DNA from: Pseudacidovorax intermedius | GTDB lineage: Bacteria > Pseudomonadota > Gammaproteobacteria > Burkholderiales > Burkholderiaceae_C | DNA length: 64,000 bases | Assembly (NCBI RefSeq): GCF_001476815.1 | Contig: NZ_LDSL01000051.1 | Location: 1-64,000 of the forward strand | Reading direction: 5' to 3' | Part shown: positions 36,040-50,689 of the stretch, one piece after another | How the letters are laid out: every line of letters begins with the position of its first letter | Numbering within the stretch: position 1 is the first letter of the stretch | Notes under the pieces: generated by a model | The model's database searches: none | Seen by the model: the letters and a program-made list of their open reading frames with translations, nothing else | Told to the model about the DNA's origin: nothing | Made by a program: the position numbers and the translations under genes

Positions 36040-36519
36040 ATGGCCAACAAAAAGCAGGACAACTCCAACGCCCGCATCGCCGACAACAAGAAGGCGGCAT
36101 TCAACTATTTCTTCGAGGAACGCTACGAGGCGGGCATGGTCCTCGAAGGCTGGGAAGTCAAGGCGCTGCGCGAAGGCAAGGTGCAGCTGACCGACGGCTA
36201 CGTGATGATCCGCGACGGCGAGATGTTCATCGTCGGCTGCCAGATCAACCCGCTGAAGAGCGCGTCCACGCACGTCAACCCCGACGCCATCCGCACCAAG
36301 AAGCTGCTGCTGCACAAGGAAGAGATCCGGCGCCTGACCGGCAAGGTCGAGCAGAAGGGCTACACGCTGGTGCCGCTCAACCTGCACTGGAAGGCGGGCA
36401 AGGTCAAATGCGACATCGCCCTGGCCAAGGGCAAGGCCGAGCACGACAAGCGCGACACCATCAAGGACCGCGAAGGCAAGCGCGAGGTCGAGCGGGCACT
36501 CAAGACCCATAACCGGTGA
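36040..36519 (+). CDS. smpB: SsrA-binding protein SmpB
   Basis: 159 residues: [60 protein letters not shown] and the basic C-terminal tail [20 protein letters not shown] that inserts into the mRNA channel. It carries tmRNA to stalled ribosomes for trans-translation. The start lies 62 bp from divergent ratA. No tmRNA gene is visible in the window. Confidence 0.97.
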   Translation: MANKKQDNSNARIADNKKAAFNYFFEERYEAGMVLEGWEVKALREGKVQLTDGYVMIRDGEMFIVGCQINPLKSASTHVNPDAIRTKKLLLHKEEIRRLTGKVEQKGYTLVPLNLHWKAGKVKCDIALAKGKAEHDKRDTIKDREGKREVERALKTHNR

Positions 36520-36708
36520 ACCGGTCCACGACGGGGTGACCCCGCTCGGTCGGCCGCTGACGCTGCCCGATCTGGCCTTTTGACGCCATCCCCGGGTCGG
36601 AAGGCAGGCCTTGGCCAACGCTGCGGAATTCGCCCTGCGCCTACGTGCTCGGCGCTGTCCCTCTTCCTACACTCCCATGGCTGTCTTTCGTTCAACCAGG
36701 AGAACCGC

Positions 36709-37110
36709 ATGATTGCCATGAAGAAGACCCCCCTGATCGGCGTGCCCGCCCTCGCCCTGGCCGCGCTGCTGGCCGGCTGCGCCACGACATCCGCGCCCGA
36801 CACGCCCACGCGCACCGTCGACGGCGTGCTGATCGGCCCGAACGGCAAGACGCTCTACACCTTCGCCCGCGACGCGCAGAACAGCGGCAAGTCGATGTGC
36901 AACGGCCAATGCGCCACCAACTGGCCGCCGCTGATGGCCCCGGCCGATCCCAAGCCCATGGGCGGCTACACCATCGTGATGCGCGATGACGGCAGCAAGC
37001 AGTGGGCCTACAACGGCTGGCCGCTCTACTACTGGTCCAAGGATGCCAAGCCCGGCGACCGCACCGGCGAAGGCATGCTCAACGGCGCCTGGAAGGTCGC
37101 CCGTCCGTAA
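36709..37110 (+). CDS. COG4315-type lipoprotein with Y-X4-D repeats
   Basis: 133 residues. Lipoprotein signal with lipobox LLAGC (ALALAALLAGCATTS). Two repeats typical of the family follow: GKTLYTFARDAQNSGKSMCN with GQCATNWPPLMAP, and GWPLYYWSKDAKPGDRTGEG. Such small envelope lipoproteins are often stress-induced; function unknown. AGGAGAA at 36698-36704 supports the ATG at 36709. I see no gene in the 189 bp between smpB and this gene. Confidence 0.85.
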   Translation: MIAMKKTPLIGVPALALAALLAGCATTSAPDTPTRTVDGVLIGPNGKTLYTFARDAQNSGKSMCNGQCATNWPPLMAPADPKPMGGYTIVMRDDGSKQWAYNGWPLYYWSKDAKPGDRTGEGMLNGAWKVARP

Positions 37111-37170
37111 ACCGGATCCGGCAGGTGCCCAGGGCCGTCTTTTCAGGAGGCCCTGACGCCAAGAAGCACG

Positions 37171-37193
37171 AAGGGGGCATGACGCCCCCTTTT
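37171..37193 (+). terminator. Rho-independent terminator after the lipoprotein gene
   Basis: AAGGGGGC (37171-37178) pairs with GCCCCCTT (37184-37191), followed by TT. It lies between convergent genes and could act in both directions, stronger on the plus strand. Confidence 0.8.
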
Positions 37194-38133
37194 GCTTGGC
37201 ACCGGCCTAAGCCGTGACGCCGCGCCTCAACGGGCAACGCGCGCCCCGCGCCAACCCAGCCACTCGTTGGCCACCAGCGCGCCGATCACCAGCAGGCCGC
37301 CGCTGAACACCGTCGGTGCCGGCACCTCGCCCGCACCGAACCAGGCCAGGGCGATGCCGAACAGCACCTCCAGCAGGGCCAGCAGCGCCACCTCGGGCGC
37401 CTTGAGCACGCCCGCCACCACCATCGACAACATGCAGGGAATGGCGAGCTGGAACACGCCCAGGAAGCCCAGCAGCGCAAGGTCGCGTCCGCTTGCCGTG
37501 AACGGCCAGGCCAGCGGCAGCGTGCAGGCGGCCGACACGGCCGCGCCGATCAGCACCGCAGGCAGCAGGTCGACGTCGGCCCCGCCGGCATGCGCCTGCT
37601 GCACGTTGGTCCAGTGGCAGGCGCCGGCAACGGGCACGCACAGCGCCACCAGCGTGCCCGCCAATGCGCCCTGGTCGCCGATCTGCGCCCCGTACATCCA
37701 CGCGATGCCGGCGCCGGCGACGGCAATGGCAGCCCAGGTGCGCGGCGGCAGCCGATGGCCGATGAAAAGGCGCGCCGCCAGGGCCGCGAGCAGCGGCCCG
37801 ATGGCCAGCGTGACCAGCACATTGGCCGTCGTGGTCAGCGTGAGCGCCACCATGAAGGCGGTGAACATCACGCTCCAGCAGGCGCCGGAAATCCAGAGGT
37901 GGCGCCCGCCCTCGCGCAGGCTGCGCCAGAGGCCCCGCCCCCCGCGCCAGGCACCGAGGATCAGTGCCATGGCCAGCAGCGTGAAGAAGCTCCGCCAGAA
38001 GGTGACCTCGAAGCTGGCGGCCCGCTCCAGCTGCCGGGTGACGACGCCGGCCGTCGCCCACATGAGCGTGACCAGCACCATCAATGCGACGGCGCGGCCA
38101 TGCGTCAGGCCGCGCCGCGCCGGGCGCGCGGGA

Positions 38134-39956
<1,823 letters not shown>

Positions 39957-39960
<4 letters not shown>

Positions 39961-40949
39961 GGTGTCGTTACCTCCTGCGAGGCCTCCGGGGACTTTGATT
40001 GGGTTTGCAATAGGGTTTGCTGGATTTCGGTCGGGCTCAGCAGTCGGCCCGGGATCAGTTCGCCGGCCTTCGCATGGGCCGAGCCCAGGAAGGCGCGCGG
40101 CCTGGCGCCGAAGACGGCCACCGCCTCGGCATCGGCCCAGCTGCCGCGCCGGCGCATGCCGGACAGGAAGCGCCCGGCATCCTCCGGGCCCAGCGTGACG
40201 GGCACGTGGCCGTCCACCAGCACCTCGGTGGGCAGCAGCGCCGAAACGCGCTGCGCCTCGTCCATCGCTTCCAGCGCCTGCAGCGACACGCATTGCGGCG
40301 CCTCGAACGGCCCGGTGCGCGTGCGGCGCAGGGCCGTCAGGTGGCCGCCGCAGCCCAGCGCCGCGCCGATGTCGGCGCCGAGCGTGCGGATGTAGGTGCC
40401 CTTGGAACACTGCACCGCCAGGCGAAGGAAGGGCTCCGGCCCGTCCAGCTGCAGCGCGAGCAGCGTCAGCGCATGGATCACGACCGCGCGCGGCTCGCGC
40501 TCCAGCACGATGCCTTCGCGGGCGTATTCGTACAGCGCCTTGCCGTCCTTCTTGAGCGCACTGTGCATGGGCGGCACCTGCGAGATCGGCCCGCGAAAGC
40601 GCGCCAGCACCGCATGCACCTGCTCGGGCGTGCAGTCGACCGGCCGCTCGCCGGTCACCTCGCCCTCCGCGTCGCAGGTGCTGGTCGTGCGGCCCAGGCG
40701 GACCGTGGTCTCGTAGCACTTGTCGGCGTCCAGGTGCAGCTGGCTGAACTTGGTCGCGGCGCCGAAGCACAGCGGCAGCACGCCGGTCGCGAGCGGATCC
40801 AGCGTGCCAGTGTGGCCGGCCTTCTCGGCGCGCAGCAGCCACTTGGCCTTCTGCAACGCCTGGTTGCTGGACAGGCCCAGCGGCTTGTCGAGCAGCAACA
40901 CCCCATGCACAGGGCGCCGCTGCACCCTGACACGGGATGGCGACGTCAT
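39957..40949 (-). CDS. truB: tRNA pseudouridine(55) synthase
   Basis: 330 residues. [20 protein letters not shown] and the catalytic Asp in [19 protein letters not shown], then [20 protein letters not shown] and [17 protein letters not shown]. It makes psi55 in the T-loop of tRNAs. It sits 4 bp after rbfA and overlaps typA. The C-terminal PUA-like part is followed by a short Ser/Gln-rich tail. Confidence 0.96.
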
Positions 40950-40953
40950 CGGT

Positions 40954-41325
40954 CTACTCGTCTTTCGAGCGCGAGGACACCGCCTTGGCGATCAAGGCGT
41001 TCATGTCCGCCGCACGCTCGGTGGTGCGGTCGAACACGAAATGCAGCGTCGGCACCGTGTGGATGTGCAGCCGCTTGAACAGGCCGTTGCGCAGGAAGCC
41101 GGCGGCCTGGTTCAGGGCCTCCTGCGTCTCCTGCGGATCGCCCACCAGCAGGCTGAAGAAGACCTTCGCATGGGCATAGTCGGGCGTGACCTCGACGGCC
41201 TGCAGGGTGACCATGCCCACGCGCGGATCCTTCAGCTCGCGGGCGATCAGCTCCGACAGATCGCGCTGGATCTGGTCCGCGACCTTGAAGCCGCGGTTGG
41301 GGACGGATGACTTCTTCGCTGGCAT
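40954..41325 (-). CDS. rbfA: Ribosome-binding factor A
   Basis: 123 residues with RbfA marks: [38 protein letters not shown], and [20 protein letters not shown]. It binds the 30S near helix 1 of 16S rRNA in late maturation. It is preceded by infB (23-bp gap) and followed at once by truB, the usual order. Confidence 0.96.
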   Translation of the reverse strand: MPAKKSSVPNRGFKVADQIQRDLSELIARELKDPRVGMVTLQAVEVTPDYAHAKVFFSLLVGDPQETQEALNQAAGFLRNGLFKRLHIHTVPTLHFVFDRTTERAADMNALIAKAVSSRSKDE

Positions 41326-41348
41326 GGCGTGGGACCTCTGGCCGGCGC

Positions 41349-44342
41349 TTACAGCGTCCGGGCGATTTCCTTGATCTCGAAGAGCTCCAGCTGATCACCC
41401 TCGCGGATGTCGTTGTAGTTCTTGAGCTTGATACCGCACTCGAAGCCTTCGCGCACTTCCTTGACGTCGTCCTTCATGCGCTTGAGCGAATCGAGCTCGC
41501 CGGTGTAGATCACCACGTTGTCGCGCAGCAGGCGGAAATGGGCGTCGCGCTTGACCACGCCGTCCAGCACGTACGAGCCGGCCACCGTGCCGATCTTCGT
41601 GGCCACGAACACCGTGCGGATCTCGGCATGACCGATGATCTCTTCGCGGCGCTCGGGCGCCAGCATGCCGGCCATCGCCGTCTTCAGCTCGTCCACGGCG
41701 TCGTAGATGATGCTGTAGTACTTGATGTCCACGCCGTTGCCTTCGGCCAGCTTGCGCGCACCGGAATCGGCCCGCACGTTGAAGCCGATGACGATGCCCT
41801 TGGAGGCGATCGCCAGGTTGACGTCCGACTCGCTGATGCCGCCGACGCCGGCGTACACCACCTGCACCCGCACCTCTTCGTTGCTCAGCTTGAGCAGCGA
41901 CTGCGACAGCGCTTCCTGCGAGCCCTGCACGTCCGCCTTGATGATGATCGGCAGCGTCTTGACCTCGCCCGCCGTCATCTCGGAGAACATGTTCTCCAGC
42001 TTGGCGGCCTGCTGCTTGGCCAGCTTGGTGTTGCGGAACTTGCCGGCACGGTAGGTGGCGATCTCGCGCGCACGGCGCTCGTCGACCATCACCATGAAAT
42101 CGTCGCCGGCCTGCGGCACCTCGGTCAGGCCCTGGATCTCCACCGGGATGGAGGGACCGGCCGACTTGGTGTTCTTGCCGTCTTCGTCGGTCATGGCGCG
42201 GACGCGGCCGAAGGTCGCACCGGCCAGCACCACGTCGCCCACCTTGAGCGTGCCCGACTGCACCAGCACCGTGGCCACCGGGCCGCGGCCCTTGTCCAGC
42301 TGGGCTTCGATGACCAGGCCCTTGGCGGCGGCATCCACCGGCGCCTTCAGTTCCAGCACTTCGGCCTGCAGCAGTACCTGCTCCAGCAGTTCGTCGATGC
42401 CCTTGCCCGTCTTCGCCGAGACCTCGACGAAAGGCGAGTCGCCGCCGAATTCTTCGGGCACCACCTCTTCGGCCACCAGCTCGCTGCGCACGCGCTCGGA
42501 ATTGGCGTCGGGCTTGTCGATCTTGTTGATCGCGACCACGATCGGCACCTTCGCCGCCTTGGCGTGCTTGATGGCTTCCTTGGTCTGGGGCATGACGCCG
42601 TCGTCCGCCGCCACCACCAGGATGACGATGTCGGTCGCCTGCGCACCGCGGGCCCGCATGGCCGTGAAGGCCTCGTGGCCCGGGGTGTCCAGGAAGGAGA
42701 TCATGCCGCGCGGCGTTTCGACGTGGTAGGCGCCGATGTGCTGCGTGATGCCGCCGGCCTCGCCCGCCGCCACCTTGGTGGTGCGGATGCGGTCCAGCAG
42801 CGAGGTCTTGCCGTGGTCGACGTGGCCCATGACGGTGACCACGGGTGCGCGCGGCAGGGCATCGGCCGCTGCGGCCTGCACTTCTTCCTCGGTGAACGCT
42901 TCGGGATCGTCCAGCGCGGCCACGACGGCCTTGTGGCCCATTTCCTCGACGAGGATCATGGCCGTGTCCTGGTCCAGCGACTGGTTGATGGTCGCCATCT
43001 GGCCCAGCTTCATCAGCTGCTTGATCACCTCGGAGGCCTTGATGGCCATCTTGTGCGCCAGCTCGGAGACGGTGATCGTCTCGGGCACGTGCACTTCGAG
43101 GATGCGCTGCTCGGCCGGTGCCGATTGCTGCTGCGCATCGTCGCGGTCGTTGCCGCCACGGCGGCTGCGGGGCCCGCTGCGCCAGTTGTTGCGGCCCACG
43201 CCGCCGCTGGCATCGCCGCGGGTCTTGATTTCCTTCTTCTTGGCGTTGTCGTTCGCCCAGCTGGAGGACAGCTTGGCCGATTTGACTTCCTTGCCAGGAC
43301 CTGCGGGTGCCGCGGCCGGAGCACCGGCGGCGCCGGCCGGACGTGTGCCCGTGCCGGTGGCCGGCTTGTGCAGCGTGCCCTTGACGGCGGGCTTGGCCTC
43401 GACCGGCTTCGGCTCTTCCTTCTTGGCGACGAGCACGCGCTTGGGCGCGTTCATCATCTGGCGGATGGCCTCGGCCTCGGCCAGGGCCTTGCGGCGGCGC
43501 TCGTCCAGGTCGCGGGCACGGGCGGCCTCGGCATCGGCGGCGGCCTTGGATTCGGCGGCGGCCTTGGCGCGGGCTTCTTCCTTGGCGTCCTCGCGGGCCT
43601 TCTCGGCCGCGGCGCGGTCGGCGGCCACCTTGTCGGCGCTGGCCTTGGCGGCGGCGGCGGCATCGGCTTCGGCCTGGGCGCGGGCGGTGGGCGACGAGGC
43701 CACGCGGGCCTGGTGGGCGGCGGCGTTCAGCGCGGCGGCTTCGGCGCGGGCGCGCTCGGCCTGCACCTCGCGGTCGCGGCGGGTGCGGTCGACGGCGTCG
43801 ACCGCATCGGCCTTGGCGCGGGCGGCGGCCTCTTCGGCGTCTTCGCGCGCCTGGCGTTCGCGCTCGGCGGCCTCGGCCGCTTCACGCTCGGCGCGCTGGC
43901 GGGCGAGTTCTTCTTCTTGACGGCGCAGCGCCTCGGCGGCCTGGCGCGCCTCTTCCTCGCGGCGGGCCAGCTCGGCCGCGCGGCGGGCGAGTTCGGCCTC
44001 TTCCTCCTCGCGGGCGGCGGCGTTGTCGGCCGGGGCGTCGTCGCGCTGCATGAAGGTGCGCTTCTTGCGCACCTCCACCTGGATCGTGCGCGCACGGCCC
44101 AGGGCGTCGGCCTGCTTGATCTCGCTGGTCGACTTCTTGGTCAGCGTGATCTTCTTGCGCTCGGCGGGCGCGGCAGTGCCATGGCTCGCCTTGAGGTGGC
44201 TGAGCAGGCGCTGCTTGTCGCCCTCGGTGAGGGCATCCGAAGCGGCAGACTTGGCCACGCCGGCGCTGCGGAGTTGGTCAAGCAAGGTTTCGGGCGTCTT
44301 CTTGAGTTCCTGTGCGAACTCTGCAACGGTGGTGCTGGACAT
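41349..44342 (-). CDS. infB: Translation initiation factor IF-2
   Basis: 997 residues, at the long end for the family. An N-terminal IF2N motif ([19 protein letters not shown]) is followed by about 250 residues of charged coiled-coil and Ala-rich sequence, then a second IF2N motif ([20 protein letters not shown]). The G domain near residue 500 has [31 protein letters not shown] and NKIDKP. C-terminal domains end [16 protein letters not shown]. It delivers fMet-tRNA to the ribosome. It lies between nusA and rbfA. Confidence 0.97.
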   Translation of the reverse strand: MSSTTVAEFAQELKKTPETLLDQLRSAGVAKSAASDALTEGDKQRLLSHLKASHGTAAPAERKKITLTKKSTSEIKQADALGRARTIQVEVRKKRTFMQRDDAPADNAAAREEEEAELARRAAELARREEEARQAAEALRRQEEELARQRAEREAAEAAERERQAREDAEEAAARAKADAVDAVDRTRRDREVQAERARAEAAALNAAAHQARVASSPTARAQAEADAAAAAKASADKVAADRAAAEKAREDAKEEARAKAAAESKAAADAEAARARDLDERRRKALAEAEAIRQMMNAPKRVLVAKKEEPKPVEAKPAVKGTLHKPATGTGTRPAGAAGAPAAAPAGPGKEVKSAKLSSSWANDNAKKKEIKTRGDASGGVGRNNWRSGPRSRRGGNDRDDAQQQSAPAEQRILEVHVPETITVSELAHKMAIKASEVIKQLMKLGQMATINQSLDQDTAMILVEEMGHKAVVAALDDPEAFTEEEVQAAAADALPRAPVVTVMGHVDHGKTSLLDRIRTTKVAAGEAGGITQHIGAYHVETPRGMISFLDTPGHEAFTAMRARGAQATDIVILVVAADDGVMPQTKEAIKHAKAAKVPIVVAINKIDKPDANSERVRSELVAEEVVPEEFGGDSPFVEVSAKTGKGIDELLEQVLLQAEVLELKAPVDAAAKGLVIEAQLDKGRGPVATVLVQSGTLKVGDVVLAGATFGRVRAMTDEDGKNTKSAGPSIPVEIQGLTEVPQAGDDFMVMVDERRAREIATYRAGKFRNTKLAKQQAAKLENMFSEMTAGEVKTLPIIIKADVQGSQEALSQSLLKLSNEEVRVQVVYAGVGGISESDVNLAIASKGIVIGFNVRADSGARKLAEGNGVDIKYYSIIYDAVDELKTAMAGMLAPERREEIIGHAEIRTVFVATKIGTVAGSYVLDGVVKRDAHFRLLRDNVVIYTGELDSLKRMKDDVKEVREGFECGIKLKNYNDIREGDQLELFEIKEIARTL

Positions 44343-44365
44343 AGGATCTGGTGCCTCCCATCACA

Positions 44366-45853
44366 TCACTCTTGTGCGCCGTCGAACCAGTGTTCGCGCG
44401 CCTTGAGGATGAGGGACTTTGCTTCGTCGGCGGTCTGGCCGGTGATTTCGGTGAGTTCATCGACGGCGAGGTCGGCCAGGTCGTCGCGGGTGTGGATGCC
44501 GGCTTCCGCCAGCTTGCCGATCAGTTCGGGCGTCAGGCCTTCCAGGTCGCGCAGGTTCTGCGACACGGCCTCCACCTTCTCCTCGCGGGCGATCTCCATC
44601 GTGAGCAGCACGTCCTTGGCACGGGCGCGCAGTTCGTTGACGGTGTCTTCGTCGAAGGCCTCGATCTCGAGCATCTCGGCGATGGGCACGTACGCCACCT
44701 CTTCCAGGCTGGAGAAGCCTTCCTGGATCAGGATGTCGGCGATCTCCTCGTCCACGTCCAGCTTCTCCATGAAGAGCTGGCGCGTGACGGCGCTTTCCTC
44801 GGCCTGCTTCTGCGCCGACTCGTTCGCGTCCATGATGTTGATCTTCCAGCCCGTGAGCTCGGAAGCGAGCCGCACGTTCTGGCCGCCGCGGCCGATGGCG
44901 ATGGCGAGGTTTTCCTCGTCCACCACCACGTCCATGGCGTGCTTCTCTTCGTCGACGACGATGGACTGCACGTTGGCCGGGGCCAGCGCGCCGATGACGA
45001 ACTGGGCCGGATCGTCCGACCACAGCACGATGTCCACGCGCTCGCCGGCGAGCTCGTTGGTCACGGCGTTGACGCGCGTGCCGCGCACGCCGACGCAGGT
45101 ACCGATGGGGTCGACGCGCTTGTCGTGGCTCAGCACGGCGATCTTGGCGCGGCTGCCGGGGTCGCGGGCGCAGCTCTTGATCTCGAGCAGCCCCTGTTCG
45201 ATCTCGGGCACTTCGTTGCGGAAGAGCTCGATCATGAACTCCGGCGCCGAGCGGGACAGGATGATCGGCGCGCCGCGCAGCGTCAGGTCGACCTCCATGA
45301 TCATGGCCCGCACGCGGTCGCCGTTGCGCAGGTTCTCCTTGGGGATCATCTCGCTGCGGCGCAGGCGGCCTTCCACGCGGCCGGACTCGACGATGATGTC
45401 GCCCTTGTCCATGCGCTTGACCGTGCCGGTGAAGATCTTCTCGCCGCGCGACATGAAGTCGTTGAGCAGCATCTCGCGCTCGGCGTCGCGGATCTTCTGC
45501 AGGATGACCTGCTTGGCGGCCATGGCGCCGATGCGGCCGATGGGCAGCGACTCGACGGGTTCCTCGATGTACTCGTCCACCTGGACGTCGGGCACGTCTT
45601 CCTTGGCTTCGAACAGCAGGATTTCCTGGTCGGGCAGTTGCAGGCCGGCCTCGTCGGGCACGACGTGCCAGCGACGGAAGGTTTCATAGGCGCCGGTGTC
45701 CCGGTCGATGGCCACACGGATGTCCACATCGCCCGGATACAGCTTCTTGGTCGCCTGAGCCAGGGCGGATTCCACGGCGGCGAAGACGACGTCGCGCTCG
45801 ACGTTCTTCTCGCGCGAGATCGCATCCACCAGCATCAACATTTCGCGATTCAT
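44366..45853 (-). CDS. nusA: Transcription elongation/antitermination factor NusA
   Basis: 495 residues. N-terminal RNAP-binding domain ([20 protein letters not shown]), S1 domain ([20 protein letters not shown]), two KH domains ([39 protein letters not shown]) and two C-terminal acidic repeats ([20 protein letters not shown]) typical of proteobacteria. It affects pausing, termination and antitermination. It follows rimP by 25 bp; NusA may act on the terminator-like leader of its own operon. Confidence 0.97.
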   Translation of the reverse strand: MNREMLMLVDAISREKNVERDVVFAAVESALAQATKKLYPGDVDIRVAIDRDTGAYETFRRWHVVPDEAGLQLPDQEILLFEAKEDVPDVQVDEYIEEPVESLPIGRIGAMAAKQVILQKIRDAEREMLLNDFMSRGEKIFTGTVKRMDKGDIIVESGRVEGRLRRSEMIPKENLRNGDRVRAMIMEVDLTLRGAPIILSRSAPEFMIELFRNEVPEIEQGLLEIKSCARDPGSRAKIAVLSHDKRVDPIGTCVGVRGTRVNAVTNELAGERVDIVLWSDDPAQFVIGALAPANVQSIVVDEEKHAMDVVVDEENLAIAIGRGGQNVRLASELTGWKINIMDANESAQKQAEESAVTRQLFMEKLDVDEEIADILIQEGFSSLEEVAYVPIAEMLEIEAFDEDTVNELRARAKDVLLTMEIAREEKVEAVSQNLRDLEGLTPELIGKLAEAGIHTRDDLADLAVDELTEITGQTADEAKSLILKAREHWFDGAQE

Positions 45854-45878
45854 TCGATGACCCTACTGTTCGTTCTTG

Positions 45879-46490
45879 TCACTGCGGCGTCGCCGCGCCG
45901 CTCCTGGGCTTGCGGCCCTTGAAATCCACGATGGGGGCGAGGCGCGCCTCGCGCAGCTCGTCCAGGGTGAAGCCCAGCGCCTGCAGCGTGGCAGGCGGGC
46001 GCTTCTTGCTGACCTTCTGGCCCGGCTTGGCGGCGGGCTCGTCGCTCCAGACGATCTGCCAGCCGTGGCTGCCGTCCGCGGCCTCCACGCGCTCCAGCGT
46101 GCCGCGGAACTTCTTGCGGTTGGCGCTGACCTGGCCGGCGGCCGCTTCGCCCATGGGTGCCTTGAGCACGATGTCGATCACCTCGCCGGCGAAGCGCTCG
46201 AAGTCGCGCTCGTGCCGCAGCGGGCGGTCGATGCCAGGGGAGGACACCTCCAGCCGCTTGTAGTCGACGCCCTCGACTTCCAGCGCATACTGCAGCTGGC
46301 GCGTGACCTTCTCGCAGTCCTCGACGGTGACCAGTGCGTCATCGGCACCGTCGGCCGCGGGTCCGGCCCAGGGAAGGTCGATGGTGACGCGCAGCAGCCC
46401 GCCCGCCGAGCGTTCGATCTCGACCAGGTCGTAACCCAACCCAGACACCGTCTGGGTCACCGTTTTTTCCACCGTCTGCTGCAATGCCAC
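45879..46490 (-). CDS. rimP: Ribosome maturation factor RimP
   Basis: 203 residues: ALQQTVEKTVTQTVSGLGYD, LVEIERSAGGLLRVTIDLPW, CEKVTRQLQYALEVEG, and the diagnostic LEVSSPGIDRPLRHERDFERF. Required for 30S assembly. The likely start is GTG at 46490, preceded by AGAAGGA; the frame stays open upstream without homology. It has a C-terminal extension of about 30 residues compared with shorter RimP proteins. First gene of the operon ending with typA. Confidence 0.93.
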   Translation of the reverse strand: MALQQTVEKTVTQTVSGLGYDLVEIERSAGGLLRVTIDLPWAGPAADGADDALVTVEDCEKVTRQLQYALEVEGVDYKRLEVSSPGIDRPLRHERDFERFAGEVIDIVLKAPMGEAAAGQVSANRKKFRGTLERVEAADGSHGWQIVWSDEPAAKPGQKVSKKRPPATLQALGFTLDELREARLAPIVDFKGRKPRSGAATPQ

Positions 46491-46827
46491 CGGTCGCGTG
46501 CGTCCTTCTGTGCAAATCTGTTTCCGCTGCCCCAGAACCGAAGGCCTGCCGGACGGCGGGGCATCCGGCGGGCCTGCAAATGGAGTACCCGAGACAGCGG
46601 AGGAAAATGACAACCAAAAAAAACGGGCGGTAAGTACCCGCCCGTTTGGTCGTGAGCCTCCGATTATAGGGAATTTGCCACGCAAATGCATCTGCGCCGC
46701 GTGCGAATGTAGGCGGGCATCGGGAAAAGGCCTGTCATTCGCGCCAGGCCACGCGAATGCCGTGCCTGGTTTCCGGGGCATCACGGCAGGTCCTGCCGCG
46801 CAGTCGGCCCCGAATCGCCCGGTCGTC
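46491..46827 (-). promoter_or_regulatory. rimP leader region with promoter-like box and strong terminator hairpin
   Basis: This 337-bp gap holds no gene. On the minus strand a perfect TATAAT lies at 46668-46663. Directly after it comes a perfect 10-bp stem, 46647-46638 with 46630-46621 (loop of 7), followed by eight T residues (to 46616). Closer to rimP a second hairpin forms from GCCGGA and TCCGGC within 46547-46580. Either the first hairpin ends transcripts of the upstream MFS gene, or it is an attenuator for the rimP operon. Confidence 0.5.
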
Positions 46828-48023
46828 TCAGCCGGCCGTCGCGCGGCCCGGGGCGACCCGCCAGCGCCACACGAACAGCACCGCGCCGGTTGCCAGCGTC
46901 GCGGCGGCCACCAGCAGCGGCACCGCAAAACTGCCCGAGCGCTGCGCCACCGGCGCCGCAAACAGCGGGCCGACGATCTGGCCCAGCCCGTACGACGCGG
47001 TCGCATAGCCGATCAGTCCCGCCGCGGCATTGCCCCGAAGCCGCCGCGCCTCGCGCACCGCGAACAGCGTGATCGCCGTGAAAGGCAGCCCCAGCAGCAG
47101 GCTGCCGAGCGCGAAACCCGGAATGGACGGCCACACCACCGACAGCAGCACGCCCGCCGCCTGCATGGCATAAGCCGCTGCCAGCAGCAGCCGGTTGTCC
47201 CAATGCACGGGCGCCCTGCCCCCGATCAGCACGCCCGGCACCACGGCCAGGCCGAACAGCGGCCAGAACAGGTCCGGCCACGGCGAACCCGGCAGCGCCT
47301 GGCGCGCGATCACCGGCAGGAAGGTGGCGGTGATGATGTAGCCGAAGCCGGCCAGGCCGTAGCCGCCGATCAGCCAGCGCGCATCCGCATCCGGTGATGC
47401 GGCATTCGGAACGGGCGGGGCGGCCGCCGTCGGCGCCCCGGCGTCGCCATCGCCGAACAGCGACCACACCGCGGCGACGAGCGCGACGGCCAGCAGCCCG
47501 TAGGCGATCCACGCCCAGGCGGCGCCCCAGCGCCCGGCCGCGCCGCCCAGCAGGCCGGTGACGGCAATGCCGATGCCCGGGCCGGCGTAGATCACGCCGC
47601 CCAGCGCCGGCATGCCGCATTCCGCCAGCCGGCGCGCGCCCCAGCCCGAGGCGAAGACGAACACCCATGCACTGGCCAGGCCCGCCGCCGCGCGCAGCAG
47701 CCCCCAGGCCGCGAAACCGTGCAGCAGCCCCATGCCCAGCAGCAGCGCCGCGGTCGCCGCCAGCCCGCCGCGCACCATGGCGCGGGCCGGCACCCGCAGC
47801 CAGGCGCTGCTCAGCGCGCCGAGGAAGTAGCCCAGGTAGTTGAGCGAGGCCAGCACCCCGCCCTGCTGCAGGCCGATCTGCCCCTCGTGCAGCATGACCG
47901 GCAGCATGGGCGTGAAGGCGAAGCGGCCCAGGCCCATGGCGACCGACAGCGCGACCATGCAGGCCAGCGCCGCCCGCCAGCCCTGGGCGGCGTCCGAGCG
48001 TGCGTCGCCCCGTCCACGGCCGC

Positions 48024-48027
<4 letters not shown>
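46828..48027 (-). CDS. YbfB/YjiJ-family MFS transporter
   Basis: 399 residues, about twelve helices. N-terminal GWRAALACMVALSVAMGLGR followed by FAFTPMLPVMLHEGQIGLQQ is the YbfB/YjiJ signature; later GGVLASLNYLGYFLGALSSA and GVIYAGPGIGIAVTGLLGG. Substrate unknown. The GTG start overlaps the yejF stop (GTGA), so it is probably the distal gene of the yej operon rather than part of the rimP unit. Confidence 0.87.
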
Positions 48028-49640
<1,613 letters not shown>

Positions 49641-49643
49641 GGC

Positions 49644-50687
49644 TCAGGTCTTCCGCGGGTCCATGGCGTCGCGCAGCGCGTCGCCCATGAAGGTCAGCAG
49701 CATCAGCGTCACCACCAGCACGCCGAAGGTGGACAGCGAGATCCACCAGGCGTCGATGTTGGCCTTGCCCTGGTTGAGCAGTTCGCCCAGCGACGGCGTG
49801 CCCGGCGGCACGCCCAGCCCCAGGAAGTCGAGCGAGGTCAGTGCCAGGATGGCCGCGCTCATGCGGAAGGGCAGGAAGGTGACGACGGGCACCAGGCTGT
49901 TGGGCAGGATGTGGCGCCACATGATGGCCACGTTGCCCACGCCCAGGGCCCGGGCCGCGCGCACGTAGTCCATCTGCCGGTTGCGCAAAAACTCGGCCCG
50001 CACGTAGTCCGACAGCCCCATCCAGCCGAAGAGCGACAGCAGCACCAGCAGCAGCGCCACGCTGGGCGCGAAGATGGCGCTGAAGATGATCAGCAGGTAC
50101 AGCTCGGGCATGGAGCCCCAGATCTCGATGAAGCGCTGGAAGGCCAGGTCGGTCCTGCCGCCGAAGAAGCCCTGGATGGCGCCGGTGACCACGCCCAGCA
50201 CCACGCCGATGGCCGTGAGCGCCAGCGCGAACAGCACGCTCACCCGGAAGCCGTAGATCAGCTGCGCCAGCAGGTCGCGGCCGCGGTCGTCGGTGCCCAG
50301 CAGGTTCTCGGACGAGGGCGCCGCCGGGTTGGGCCGGCTGGCGAAGTAGTTGAGCGTGCGCGGGCCATAGGGATTGGGCGCGTAGATGGCCCAGTTGGCG
50401 CCCTGGGTGATGCGCTCGCGGATGAAGGGGTCGAGGTAGTCGGCCGGCGTCTCGAAGTCGCCGCCGAAGGTCTTCTCCGAATGGTCGGTCAGCACCGGGA
50501 AGTACAGCCGCCCCTCGTAGCGCACCACCAGCGGCCGGTCGGACGACAGCACCTCGGCGAACAGGCTCAGCACCACGAGCACGGTGAAGAGCACCAGGCT
50601 GACGAAGCCCAGCCGGTTGCGGCGGAAGCGCCGCCAGGCACGGCGGCCGGGCGACAGCGGGACGGAAGGCGCGGAGGGCTCGCTCAT
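49644..50687 (-). CDS. yejE: Peptide ABC importer permease YejE
   Basis: 347 residues. N-terminal helix FVSLVLFTVLVVLSLFAEVL, a periplasmic stretch with YFPVLTDHSEKTFGGDFETP typical of YejE, then the permease core LLGTDDRGRDLLAQLIYGFR, EAA-type loop VRAARALGVGNVAIMWRHIL and SLDFLGLGVPPGTPSLGELL. It pairs with YejB. The ATG at 50687 lies 2 bp from the yejB stop. Confidence 0.95.
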   Translation of the reverse strand: MSEPSAPSVPLSPGRRAWRRFRRNRLGFVSLVLFTVLVVLSLFAEVLSSDRPLVVRYEGRLYFPVLTDHSEKTFGGDFETPADYLDPFIRERITQGANWAIYAPNPYGPRTLNYFASRPNPAAPSSENLLGTDDRGRDLLAQLIYGFRVSVLFALALTAIGVVLGVVTGAIQGFFGGRTDLAFQRFIEIWGSMPELYLLIIFSAIFAPSVALLLVLLSLFGWMGLSDYVRAEFLRNRQMDYVRAARALGVGNVAIMWRHILPNSLVPVVTFLPFRMSAAILALTSLDFLGLGVPPGTPSLGELLNQGKANIDAWWISLSTFGVLVVTLMLLTFMGDALRDAMDPRKT

Positions 50688-50689
50688 GC

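Noticed and set aside
36628-36660. ECF-sigma type promoter (GGAATT with a downstream GTGCTC) before the small lipoprotein gene
   Set aside because: The -35-like hexamer is present but the -10 is a poor match; not enough to report as a feature.
36520-36708. tmRNA (ssrA) next to smpB
   Set aside because: The 189-bp gap has no tRNA-like ends, no CCA and no tag-peptide frame; too short for tmRNA.
41307-45689. 1460-codon plus-strand open frame opposite infB and nusA
   Set aside because: The longest open frame in the window, but fully antisense to two essential genes with perfect motifs; Gly/Leu/His-rich shadow.
46650-46827. tRNA gene upstream of rimP, as in some proteobacteria
   Set aside because: I looked for acceptor-stem pairing and a T-loop sequence on the minus strand and found none.
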